A stretch of 32,071 bases of DNA from a virus. A program made the translations under genes and the position numbers. The stretch is from the IMG/VR virus record IMGVR_UViG_3300035127_000001, positions 1 to 32,071 of that record; one strand, written 5' to 3'. A model generated the notes under the pieces. That model had not been told where the DNA came from, searched no databases, and saw only the letters and a program-made list of their open reading frames with translations. The number at the start of each line of letters is the position of its first letter. Position 1 is the stretch's first letter. Positions 1-6,285 of the stretch are shown piece by piece.

Positions 1-1193
1 CACTTCAAAAAGAAGCCGCTGACCAAATAAAAGCAATTGAAGACCAAAAAGAAGCCGACGCAATCGAAGCCGCTAAAAAGAAAATGGAAGCGGACAAAGA
101 AGCCGCTGAAGCTGCGATTGAATTGGCAAGATTTGAATTAAGCGAATATATACGCGCGAATAAGTCGAAGCTTGATTCAGATAAATTCTTAACACAAGAA
201 GCGGTTGCAGAAGAAACGCGAAGGCTTGAAGCACTTGCCGAAAAGCGTCGGGAATATGAAGCTTTAAGACTTGAAGAAGGTCAGATTTCCCAGCTTGAAT
301 ATAATGAAGCTATTGCAACAATAAACGAAGAAAATCAAGCTTCTATTGACGAACTGAATCAAGCCAGAAAGGAAGCTGAAGCTGAACAAAGGGCAATCGA
401 CGCGGAAAACGAATTGATATTTCTGGAAGAACAAGCGTCAACGCAATTTGAAGCGTTAAGCAGAAGACTTGAAAACGAACGTTTGGCTGAAATAGCCAAC
501 GCCGAAAAGACTGGGGCTGACATAGATAAAATAAATCAGAAGTACGCGCAAAGAAAACAGAATCTTGACGAATCCGTAAAGACCGCGCAACTTCAAGGAA
601 CGCAACAAACGCTTGACGCCGTTTCTTCGGCTTTAGGAGAACAGACAAAAGCGGGGAAAGCCGCCGCGATTGCTTCGACTTTAATTTCGACCTATCTGGG
701 GGCGCAACAAGCTTTTACTTCTTTGTCTTCTATTCCTATTGTCGGAACTGTTTTAGGAGTTGCCGCCGCCGCCGCCGCTGTTGTTTCTGGTTTATCAAGG
801 GTAAGCAAGATAAGAAGCACCCCAGACAAATATTCAAAAGGAGACATTTTAAGGGGGCGAAGTCATTCACGGGGCGGAATACCTTTTTCAATTGCTGGGG
901 GTCTTGGTTTCGAAGCTGAAGGCGGCGAAGCTTTAATCAATAAAAAATCAACTTCAATGTTTGCGCCTTTGCTTTCTGCGATTAATGTTGCTGGCGGCGG
1001 AAAGAAATTCGCTGACGGTGGAATTGCTGGCGCAACTTCAAGTTTAAGTTCGAAATCATTAATTGATTACGACCTTCTTTCGTTAAGAATAGCAGAAGCA
1101 AACACGACATTACCCGCGCCAGTTGTAAGCGTAGAAGAAATAAACACAGTTAACAACAATGTAAGTGTTATCGAAACGCTTGCAACGTCTTAA
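1..1193 (+). CDS. Tail tape measure protein, 3' part (allele A)
   Basis: This is the C-terminal part of the tape measure protein, which sets tail length and sits in the tail lumen. The reading frame is open from base 3, so the gene begins outside the linear window and the first Met (84) is internal. The protein is a long charged coiled coil rich in Glu, Ala, Lys and Gln, then an Ala/Gly-rich hydrophobic stretch (about 640-800), then a conserved end containing GRSHSRGG and GGEALINKKS. It aligns with the gene at 29830-32071 at a constant offset of 31108, and joining that gene at 31108 to base 1 keeps frame (2472 nt, 823 residues). Allele A differs from the other end mainly in residues encoded by about 436-620. 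Downstream is a small membrane protein gene. The assignment is firm for the family; the junction is inferred. Confidence 0.88.
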   Translation, partial: LQKEAADQIKAIEDQKEADAIEAAKKKMEADKEAAEAAIELARFELSEYIRANKSKLDSDKFLTQEAVAEETRRLEALAEKRREYEALRLEEGQISQLEYNEAIATINEENQASIDELNQARKEAEAEQRAIDAENELIFLEEQASTQFEALSRRLENERLAEIANAEKTGADIDKINQKYAQRKQNLDESVKTAQLQGTQQTLDAVSSALGEQTKAGKAAAIASTLISTYLGAQQAFTSLSSIPIVGTVLGVAAAAAAVVSGLSRVSKIRSTPDKYSKGDILRGRSHSRGGIPFSIAGGLGFEAEGGEALINKKSTSMFAPLLSAINVAGGGKKFADGGIAGATSSLSSKSLIDYDLLSLRIAEANTTLPAPVVSVEEINTVNNNVSVIETLATS

Positions 1194-1239
1194 TTATAAA
1201 TTGTATATTAGCAAAAAATTAATATTTAAAAATTAAATT

Positions 1240-1632
1240 ATGAAAAAGTTTATTTTTGTACTATCAACATTGTTTATGTTGTTCGCTTTGCCTTTAACGG
1301 TGTTCTGTTCTGGCGGCGACGTATTGACAGAACCTTCAGGGCTTGAAGTTTACTTCGTTTCAATTGCCGCGCTTGCCGCGATTGTGCTTCCTGTAACTAA
1401 CTTTATTAAAAATCTGATTGGTTCTTCTGGGGGCTGGACGGTTGTCTTGTCTTGGATTGTTTCAATCGGGCTTTCTTTTATTGGTTGGTGGTTAAAACTT
1501 GGAATGTTTGAAGGAATAACGATTGTCTGGGTTTTGATTTACGGGGTTGCTGTTGGCATGGTTGCGAATTCGCTTTTCGATATTGGAATTGTAAACGCGA
1601 TTTTAAGCCTGTTTAAGCAAAACAAAGAATGA
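1240..1632 (+). CDS. Small membrane protein, holin-like
   Basis: A 130-residue hydrophobic protein. A signal-peptide-like start (MKKFIF, hydrophobic run to about residue 23) is followed by three likely membrane segments at roughly 36-58, 66-86 and 92-115 and a short basic tail (FKQNKE). No true lipobox is present, because the residue before Cys23 is Phe. Size, three helices and position as the last gene of the late block, just after the tape measure, fit a holin or other lysis/membrane protein, but no family motif is clear. A second, better holin candidate lies at 18292-18753. The gene ends 27 bp before a bidirectional terminator. Function is inferred from topology and context only. Confidence 0.6.
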   Translation: MKKFIFVLSTLFMLFALPLTVFCSGGDVLTEPSGLEVYFVSIAALAAIVLPVTNFIKNLIGSSGGWTVVLSWIVSIGLSFIGWWLKLGMFEGITIVWVLIYGVAVGMVANSLFDIGIVNAILSLFKQNKE

Positions 1633-1659
1633 ATGATATAAATATACTTGAAGACATAA

Positions 1660-1694
1660 AAAAAGCCGTCAGAAATAAAATTTGACGGCTTTTT
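1660..1694. terminator. Bidirectional terminator between convergent blocks
   Basis: A perfect 12-bp inverted repeat (AAAAAGCCGTCA at 1660-1671, its complement at 1683-1694) has an 11-nt loop. On either strand it reads as a GC-containing stem followed by a T-run. It lies between the end of the late plus-strand block (1632) and the end of the minus-strand block (1710), so it should stop both transcripts. Confidence 0.88.
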
Positions 1695-1709
1695 GTTTGT
1701 TTTACGAAG

Positions 1710-2120
1710 TTATCTGAACAAGCTTCGAAGTCCTTTTGATTTTTTTGTGTCGGTTTCTTGCTTTTCAATTATCTTACCAAGATTCAAAGCTTCTTCTTTT
1801 ATCTGGTCAGCTTTTTCTTGATGTTTATTCGCTTGTCCTTGCTTCTTCAGGACGGTAAGTTTCGCCTTCTTGATTTTATCCATTTCAGCGCGAAGGGCTG
1901 GAAATGTTTCTTCAGCGACTTCAATCATTGTTTCGTAATCAGAAAAGGCTTCACAAAGCTTTTTGAAAGTGTCGTCGTCCGCTTTGTTTCCGAATTTGTG
2001 AATTGCAAGGGTTGAATCAATCGAACACCTTTCAAGTTCCGACAATCTTTGTTCAACTGACCATTTAAGGAAGGTCAAGCCGTAAAGATAATTACGTTGT
2101 TTTCTTGTGTTAACACTCAT
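1710..2120 (-). CDS. Hypothetical coiled-coil protein
   Basis: A 136-residue protein rich in Lys, Glu and Gln. It is predicted mostly helical, with a long charged heptad-like region from about residue 75 to 125 and a basic end (LRSLFR). No enzymatic motif or membrane segment is visible. It is the last gene of the minus-strand block, three bases after the preceding gene and just before the shared terminator, so it should be the most promoter-distal early gene. I do not recognise the family; a DNA- or protein-binding accessory role is possible but unsupported. Confidence 0.7.
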   Translation of the reverse strand: MSVNTRKQRNYLYGLTFLKWSVEQRLSELERCSIDSTLAIHKFGNKADDDTFKKLCEAFSDYETMIEVAEETFPALRAEMDKIKKAKLTVLKKQGQANKHQEKADQIKEEALNLGKIIEKQETDTKKSKGLRSLFR

Positions 2121-2123
2121 TTG

Positions 2124-2357
2124 TTATTTGTTTTTATGACGCCCGTTGACTGTTAAAGTTGTATGTTTGAACTTCAGCTTCACGCCGTCGATATTAGTAA
2201 ATAAATTAAGATAAAATTCTTTTAATCGAAACGGTTTAAAATTGTCCCAAATATTCAAGGGTGAATCTTTGTTTCTAGTTGCGAATTCCTGAACTGGGTC
2301 GTCTTTTTCATTTCTTAAAAGAATTACTTCGTCAATAAGTTTTCGGTTTTTATTCAT
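2124..2357 (-). CDS. Hypothetical small protein
   Basis: A 77-residue basic protein starting MNKNRKLIDEV and ending in a Lys/Arg-rich tail (NGRHKNK). It has no cysteine motif, signal peptide or membrane helix. Its start overlaps the end of the upstream gene by 8 bp, as expected for a translationally coupled phage operon. The family is unrecognised, and it is called on operon context and coding compactness. Confidence 0.6.
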   Translation of the reverse strand: MNKNRKLIDEVILLRNEKDDPVQEFATRNKDSPLNIWDNFKPFRLKEFYLNLFTNIDGVKLKFKHTTLTVNGRHKNK

Positions 2358-2616
2358 CTTTTAAAAGGTCGCTTTCGTGAAGTATAACTTTTCTATTGCG
2401 TTTCGGCGCGTCTGGCTGTCTAATTTCAACAAAATTATAATTGACAGTTCGACCGAAGTCAACCTTTTCTTCTTTGAATAATTCCCTTAAAGCTTTTAAC
2501 ACGCGTCTTTTAATTTCCTTGTTTAATTCATGGTCAAGAACAAGGACGGGGAACTTTTTCGCATTGCGTTTTTGTGCGCTTAGTTCTTCGATAATTTTCA
2601 AGACTTGTTCTTTCAT
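2350..2616 (-). CDS. Hypothetical small helical protein
   Basis: An 88-residue, highly charged protein. The N-terminal half looks helical (MKEQVLKIIEELSAQKRNAK, then an LRELFKEEKVDFG segment) and the C-terminal half has a short beta-like stretch (VNYNFVEI). The start overlaps the stop of the winged-helix gene upstream by 4 bp (ATGA type), indicating coupling. No recognisable domain. Its pairing with a DNA-binding protein suggests a regulatory or replication accessory role, which is inference. Confidence 0.62.
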   Translation of the reverse strand: MKEQVLKIIEELSAQKRNAKKFPVLVLDHELNKEIKRRVLKALRELFKEEKVDFGRTVNYNFVEIRQPDAPKRNRKVILHESDLLKDE

Positions 2617-2906
2617 GCTTCAGGAATTCCGACTTGATTTTCTTTCAATTTCATATACAGGGAAACGGCGTCTTTTTTACTTTCAAGACTATATTGAACG
2701 TAAGTAATTTCACGACCGTATTTGTTATGTGAAGAAATTGGATTTGAAATAATTTTTAAACCCATATTTCGAAGGTTTGAAATTCTAGCGGTCAAGTTCC
2801 AGACGCCAGAAGATAACATCATTGTTCGGCGGTCAATAAAAAGCCGATTGATAAGTTCAAAAAGAACTTCTTGAACCTGACTTTCAGGTAATGGAATCTT
2901 TTTCAT
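2613..2906 (-). CDS. Winged-helix DNA-binding protein (HTH_39-like)
   Basis: A 97-residue protein. After an N-terminal helix (VQEVLFELINRL), residues about 30-50 carry the pattern LTARISNLRNMGLKI, which matches the recognition helix and wing entry of phage helix-turn-helix proteins that assort arginine/leucine as ARIxxLRxxG. It is followed by a beta wing around NKYGREITYVQYSLE. This is typical of small phage DNA-binding proteins (HTH_39-type) involved in control or replication; the exact role is unknown. The leader contains AATCAAT and AATTCAATTATTATG just before the start. It is followed at once by three coupled small genes. Confidence 0.7.
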   Translation of the reverse strand: MKKIPLPESQVQEVLFELINRLFIDRRTMMLSSGVWNLTARISNLRNMGLKIISNPISSHNKYGREITYVQYSLESKKDAVSLYMKLKENQVGIPEA

Positions 2907-2916
2907 AATAATTGAA

Positions 2917-3069
2917 TTAAATTGATTTGACTTTCTTTCTTGTAATTATATAAGCTTCAGGGCTTTCTTTGTGTTTTCGGAAAAGATAAGCGGCGAAGCT
3001 GAAGAACGCGACTAAATAAAGCACGTAGCCGACAATAAAAACGATAATAAATAAAAGAATTACTTTCAT
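2917..3069 (-). CDS. Single-pass small membrane protein
   Basis: A 50-residue ORF. It starts MKVILLFIIVF, a strong hydrophobic helix that runs to about residue 32 (YVLYLVAFFSFAAYLF), followed by a basic tail (RKHKESPEAY, TRKKVKSI). The topology is one or two membrane passes with a positively charged cytoplasmic end. The start ATG is 7 bp after a GTTTAATTTTAAACC element. Such tiny membrane proteins in early operons sometimes modify the host envelope or exclude other phages, but nothing here proves that. Confidence 0.6.
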   Translation of the reverse strand: MKVILLFIIVFIVGYVLYLVAFFSFAAYLFRKHKESPEAYIITRKKVKSI

Positions 3070-3085
3070 TTTTTAAGGTTTAAAA

Positions 3086-3184
3086 TTAAACAAATAAACT
3101 AAAAACAAAAATCCAGAATAACACACCTAACAAAAGAAGTGTTAAAAGGATTAGCAGACGGGTTCTTTTAGTGTACTTCTTCAT
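3086..3184 (-). CDS. Tiny membrane peptide
   Basis: A 32-residue ORF. A basic head (MKKYTKRTR) is followed by a single hydrophobic helix to the end (LLILLTLLLLGVLFWIF). It lies between the 53-residue gene and the other small membrane protein in the same direction, and its stop codon is part of the GTTTAATTTTAAACC element. A real gene is plausible from position and topology, but the size is at the limit of what can be called. Confidence 0.45.
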   Translation of the reverse strand: MKKYTKRTRLLILLTLLLLGVLFWIFVFSLFV

Positions 3185-3186
3185 AT

Positions 3187-3348
3187 CTATAAATTTAAAG
3201 ATTGTTGCGGGTTTTCAAGCTTTTCAATCATTTCGTCAACTTCTTTTTCAAGACGTTTCGCTTTGTTGAGGTCGTTAAAATTCCGCGTTCTGAAGTAAGT
3301 CTTTTGCGCCTTGCGCAATTCTTTAACCTTAATTAAAAATTCATTCAT
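3187..3348 (-). CDS. Small conserved helical phage protein
   Basis: A 53-residue ORF, all helical and charged. The pattern VKELRKAQKTYFRTRN then LNKAKRLEKEVDEMI resembles a short protein often met in early regions of Bacteroidetes phages and mobile elements; its function is unknown. The leader has AATCAATCAAT directly before the ATG, the same arrangement as other early genes here. The gene ends 3 bp before the next small gene. Confidence 0.65.
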   Translation of the reverse strand: MNEFLIKVKELRKAQKTYFRTRNFNDLNKAKRLEKEVDEMIEKLENPQQSLNL

Positions 3349-3358
3349 ATTGATTGAT

Positions 3359-3736
3359 TTAAAAAGGACAATCGGACGCGCCTTTGCTGGCGTTCTGTCT
3401 TAATGTCAATAATTGAATGTTATCAATTGTATAACCTTTTGAATTATCAATTCGGTCAATAGTAGCATTTTGCCCGCGCTTTCCTTTGCTTATAAGATAG
3501 CCAGTATCAGAACAGAACTTTCGGAATTGTGAAATTGTTATTTCGAAGGGCTTGTTCCTTCTTCTGGCATTACCTTTAAATTGATTGAAGCGCGTTCCAA
3601 CAGGGTCAAATTCACGGCGTTTTCTTGCATAGTGTTTATGACAAAGACCGCCTTTTCTTTTAATCGGTTCGTTTGTGCAATTATAAGCGCAACAATACCG
3701 CCCCGCTTTCTTTTTGGCTTCACTTATGCAAAACAT
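3359..3736 (-). CDS. HNH-type endonuclease-like protein
   Basis: About 125 residues from the ATG at 3736; an upstream ATG at 3772 would give 137 residues but overlaps the previous gene by 29 bp, so the shorter form is preferred. N-terminal cysteines and histidines (CCAYNC at 15-20, CHKHY at 32-36) form a zinc-knuckle-like unit. The C-terminal part holds ATIDRID, then SKGYTIDNIQLL and NASKG, the usual end of phage HNH proteins in which the final Asn-rich helix completes the metal site. A His before the IDRID segment is not obvious, so catalytic activity is uncertain. It is probably a free-standing HNH nuclease or a DNA-binding relative. Confidence 0.72.
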   Translation of the reverse strand: MFCISEAKKKAGRYCCAYNCTNEPIKRKGGLCHKHYARKRREFDPVGTRFNQFKGNARRRNKPFEITISQFRKFCSDTGYLISKGKRGQNATIDRIDNSKGYTIDNIQLLTLRQNASKGASDCPF

Positions 3737-3743
3737 AAGCTGT

Positions 3744-3944
3744 TTATTCGTCAGCCGAAGAAAGGTATTCAATCAAAGCCAGTTCAGGCTTCTTCCAGTT
3801 ACTAACACGTAAACGGGTGTAAAGCGTAACTTTAGACATTCCAAGCAAGTCGGCAAGTTCATTGTCGTTTTGTGCCTTCTGGCGCAAATCATAAGCCTTG
3901 TTTGTGGCTTCCAGTTGTTCAATAGATGCTTGTTTCTTAGTCAT
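3744..3944 (-). CDS. Small helix-turn-helix protein
   Basis: 66 residues from the ATG at 3944 (MTKKQASIEQLEAT); an earlier in-frame Met at 3986 would extend back over the candidate promoter and is less likely. Residues about 28-50 contain NDNELADLLGMSKVTLYTRL, a classical helix-turn-helix in which the GMSKVTL turn and recognition helix are clear. It is likely a small regulator or a subunit that recognises phage DNA. It lies directly after the DnaA-like gene with an AATCAATT leader and could control the distal part of the early block. Confidence 0.7.
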   Translation of the reverse strand: MTKKQASIEQLEATNKAYDLRQKAQNDNELADLLGMSKVTLYTRLRVSNWKKPELALIEYLSSADE

Positions 3945-3969
3945 TTTATTAAATTTATAATTGATTAAA

Positions 3970-3991
3970 GGTTTAAAATTAAACAAAAATA
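3970..3991 (-). promoter_or_regulatory. Candidate promoter/operator before HTH gene
   Basis: Read on the minus strand this stretch holds TATTTTTG (complement of 3984-3991), which fits the Bacteroidetes TAnnTTTG box, overlapped by GTTTAATTTTAAACC (complement of 3970-3984). The latter recurs at 3077-3091 and 9004-9019. No convincing -33 TTTG is found upstream, so activity is uncertain. Confidence 0.35.
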
Positions 3992-4471
3992 TTAAATATT
4001 TGCAGCCCCGCCGAAATATTTTCCGACGAAGAAAGAAGTTTCAATCGGTGTGTCGTCCCCTATTTCAGTTCTGAACCAGTCAAGGAAGGCGCAAAGTTCT
4101 TTTATTTTTTTATTCGTGCTTTCTTCTTTGACTTCAAGTTCTTTGATTTCGTCAAGGGCTTCAATAACTTGTTCGTAAACTTCGGGGCTTGTAAGCTGGT
4201 TAGTTTCATAAAGTTTATTGAATTCCTTTATACTGTGTAATACTGAAGCGTGGTCGTAAGTGCCGTTTAAGGCTCTGCCAATGGTAGCCAAAGAAGCTTT
4301 TGTCTTTTCCTTACAGATTTTACAATAAACCTTTTTCATGTCTGAAACAATTCGCTTCCTTGATTTCATCCCTATATCTGGAACGCCTGAAAACTGTTGC
4401 ACAAGGAATTTAATCCTTGTGCATTTATCAGTTAAAAACCTTTCGTAATCGACTGAATTATTCATTTTCAA
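3992..4471 (-). CDS. DnaA domain-IV-like DNA-binding protein
   Basis: A 159-residue protein. Residues about 38-85 match the DNA-binding domain IV of the bacterial initiator DnaA: a first helix (RKRIVSDMKKVYCKICKEK), then a SLATIGRALNG helix-turn-helix and the signature YDHASVLHSI at 72-81. The AAA+ ATPase of DnaA (Walker A/B) is absent, so the protein can bind DnaA-box-like sites but not hydrolyse ATP. It may recruit or compete with host DnaA at a phage origin. The C-terminal half is acidic and helical. The start overlaps the upstream nuclease gene by 14 bp; a second Met at 4465 is an alternative start. Confidence 0.82.
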   Translation of the reverse strand: MKMNNSVDYERFLTDKCTRIKFLVQQFSGVPDIGMKSRKRIVSDMKKVYCKICKEKTKASLATIGRALNGTYDHASVLHSIKEFNKLYETNQLTSPEVYEQVIEALDEIKELEVKEESTNKKIKELCAFLDWFRTEIGDDTPIETSFFVGKYFGGAANI

Positions 4472-5603
4472 TCATGTTTAAAGTGATGGTTTTATAATAT
4501 TCAACGCCTAATTTAACAGACGTCAAAAGAACTTCTTCAAGTTCATAATCGCGGACAAAAGAAAACGTTTTGACGCGTTCTTCTTTGGTATAAAGGTCAG
4601 AATCTTCGTAAAGATAATTACGTTTGAATTGTTCAATTGCTTCTTGATATTCTGGAAGCGTGTCGTCAATTATTCCGTGCTGAAAACAAAATCTTTTGTA
4701 TTCGTCGGCGAAAACATCGGGCGGGCAATCAACAAGGCAATGACGAAGGCGGAAAATATCAGCGTTATATAAATACAAATAAGCGCGCCCTTGCCATTCA
4801 TAGCCAGTTGTTAAAGAAGCTTGCATAAAAGTTCGGGGATTCCAAGAACATTTTGTGTCGTCAATTACAAGCGCGTCAACTGTTTTTTCGCTTCCTTCAA
4901 CTTCCATGTCTTTAAATTCGGTTATTACGTCGGCTTCGCCTGTAATATGATTTTTATATTCACGCTTTTCGTTTTTCACGTACATAATACCGTCAACGAA
5001 TGATATTAAATTGATTGCGTCTTCTTCAGCTTGAAGACCCTTGCGAAGCTTCTTGTCTGTTACTTCTTCTTTGAAACCCTTTTCGTTTTCAAGCCAGACT
5101 TCTTTTATATAAGTTTTTGCGCCTTGCGAAAGTTCTGGCGGTCTGGCGTTACGTTCTTTTAAGTCCCAAAGACGCGCGTTTTGTGTTGGTGTTAATCCTT
5201 TTGGTTGTTTAAGCCTGTTTTTGTAGTCGTCGCGCTTTTGCATTTGCGAAGGGGTCAAGGTCTTTCCGTCTTTTACTTTTGCGTTCCAGTCGTCAAGTTC
5301 AGCTTGTTGTTTTTCGGTTAAACCGATTGGCGTTCTTTTGGCAAGTTCTAAAGCTTCCATTTCTTCGCGTTGCTTTTCGGTTAAGCCGTGTCTGATTAAG
5401 CCGCCAGCAAGCAACCCGATTTTTGAACTTCTGAAGAAAATTTCTTCAATAGGGGTTTTAAAGTTTTTAGTCAAAAAATTTGAACATTCAATAACGTTAT
5501 CGTTGCCAACACCGTCGCCGAATTTAATGTTTTGAGAACCGCAAGTCGGAACGTCAAACATACACTTTTCACATAAATTTGATTTAGAATCTTTTGCTTT
5601 CAT
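4458..5603 (-). CDS. PD-(D/E)XK nuclease-like protein with LTxxQ repeats
   Basis: 381 residues from the ATG at 5603; a Met at 5654 would overlap the preceding gene and lies before the standard leader. The N-terminus carries four cysteines (CEKC at 11-14, Cys21, Cys near 37) that could bind zinc. A charged middle segment has repeated units starting GLTEKQ, GLTEKQ, TLTPSQ and GLTPTQ. The C-terminal half has GEAD (about 220) and VIDDTK (about 246-251) followed by a helix with YEWQGRAYLYLYN, the order expected of PD-(D/E)XK exonucleases of the Cas4/RecB/YqaJ type. Next to a Rad52-like annealing protein it is the likely 5'-3' exonuclease of a phage recombination pair. The central Asp-Lys core is seen; activity is inferred. 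Confidence 0.74.
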   Translation of the reverse strand: MKAKDSKSNLCEKCMFDVPTCGSQNIKFGDGVGNDNVIECSNFLTKNFKTPIEEIFFRSSKIGLLAGGLIRHGLTEKQREEMEALELAKRTPIGLTEKQQAELDDWNAKVKDGKTLTPSQMQKRDDYKNRLKQPKGLTPTQNARLWDLKERNARPPELSQGAKTYIKEVWLENEKGFKEEVTDKKLRKGLQAEEDAINLISFVDGIMYVKNEKREYKNHITGEADVITEFKDMEVEGSEKTVDALVIDDTKCSWNPRTFMQASLTTGYEWQGRAYLYLYNADIFRLRHCLVDCPPDVFADEYKRFCFQHGIIDDTLPEYQEAIEQFKRNYLYEDSDLYTKEERVKTFSFVRDYELEEVLLTSVKLGVEYYKTITLNMIENE

Positions 5604-5628
5604 TTTACTTGAATTTAATTGATTAATA

Positions 5629-5856
5629 TTAAGCTTCAATAAGTTTGTTTTCAAATATTGTTAGTCGTCCCGTGTGAACCCTTCTTGATTCAAAAGACGC
5701 GAAAGGCGTTTCGTCAAGGCTTAAAACTTGCGCTTCATTGCCTTTGTCGTTCCTTAGTTCTTCGGCTAATTGTGCCGCTTTGACCATTGCTTCACGGTCA
5801 TTTCTAGCGTGAATATATAAGTCGAGTGTTACGGTATATCGTTTTTCTTTACTCAT
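5629..5856 (-). CDS. Hypothetical conserved small protein
   Basis: 75 residues. It opens with a beta strand (YTVTLDLYIHARND), continues with a helix (REAMVKAAQLAEEL) and ends with a second strand-rich part (FESRRVHTGRLTIF). This ferredoxin-like alternation, with an N-terminal strand followed by an Ala-rich helix, is common in small phage early proteins of unknown role. It lies 5 bp after the 109-residue gene and 25 bp before the nuclease start, in the same transcript started by the promoter at 6217-6247. Confidence 0.65.
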   Translation of the reverse strand: MSKEKRYTVTLDLYIHARNDREAMVKAAQLAEELRNDKGNEAQVLSLDETPFASFESRRVHTGRLTIFENKLIEA

Positions 5857-5861
5857 AGGAA

Positions 5862-6191
5862 TTAAACTGAAGTTATATTTGTTTCGATTTCTCGAAAAAG
5901 AATAGTTTCTTGCTTATTTGTCAAGTGAATTTCTTCACCTTCTTTGTCGAAAACAAGTGCTTCAATGTTGTCAACGGTTAAACCGTCAGAAGAAAAACAC
6001 GGAGGCGTCAGATAGTCGCCAGCGTCATAAGTCCCAGTTTCAAAACAAGAAAAGCTTGCAAATATAAGGAACTTGCCAGCTTCAACTTCTTCGTCTTGAA
6101 CTTCCTTGCTTCCTTCTAATCCGTCCCAGTCAAGACAAACTTCAATTGAAGGAATGTTTTTTATAAGACTGTTAAATTTAAAATGATTCAT
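5862..6191 (-). CDS. Hypothetical conserved early protein
   Basis: 109 residues, acidic. Recognisable pieces are TYDAGDYLTPPCF around 55-67 and a C-terminal IEALVFDKEGEEIHLTNKQ segment. This arrangement recurs in early regions of Bacteroidetes phages, but no function is known to me. It is the first gene after a strong terminator and is served by its own promoter (6217-6247), with a 5' leader of about 25 nt containing ATCAATCAAT. It therefore heads a transcription unit that goes on to the nuclease and DnaA-like genes. Confidence 0.68.
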   Translation of the reverse strand: MNHFKFNSLIKNIPSIEVCLDWDGLEGSKEVQDEEVEAGKFLIFASFSCFETGTYDAGDYLTPPCFSSDGLTVDNIEALVFDKEGEEIHLTNKQETILFREIETNITSV

Positions 6192-6216
6192 ATTGAATTA
6201 TATTGATTGATAGGTA

Positions 6217-6247
6217 CAAATTTAAACCAAATAATTTAAAAAACAAG
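6217..6247 (-). promoter_or_regulatory. Minus-strand promoter of the 6191 unit
   Basis: On the minus strand, TAAATTTG (complement of 6217-6224) matches the Bacteroidetes -7 box TAnnTTTG, with CTTG (complement of 6244-6247) exactly 19 bp upstream as the -33 element. Transcription should start about 5 nt downstream, giving a short leader before the ATG at 6191. The -33 element lies inside the terminator stem of the preceding unit. Confidence 0.65.
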
Positions 6248-6281
6248 CGGAAACGGTAAAAAAATAAACCGAATCCGCTTG
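6244..6281 (-). terminator. Terminator after the Rad52-like gene
   Basis: The inverted repeat CAAGCGGA (6244-6251) / TCCGCTTG (6274-6281) has an inner GGT/ACC pair (6255-6257, 6268-6270). On the minus strand the stem is followed by six T residues. It lies 5 bp beyond the stop of the 6286-6978 gene and insulates it from the next unit. Confidence 0.8.
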
Positions 6282-6285
6282 CGTG

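Noticed and set aside
84-1193. A complete gene starting at 84
   Set aside because: The frame is open upstream to base 3 and matches the interior of the tape measure gene at the other end; 84 is an internal Met.
1240-1320. Lipoprotein signal in the small membrane protein
   Set aside because: The Cys at residue 23 is preceded by Phe, which does not fit a lipobox.
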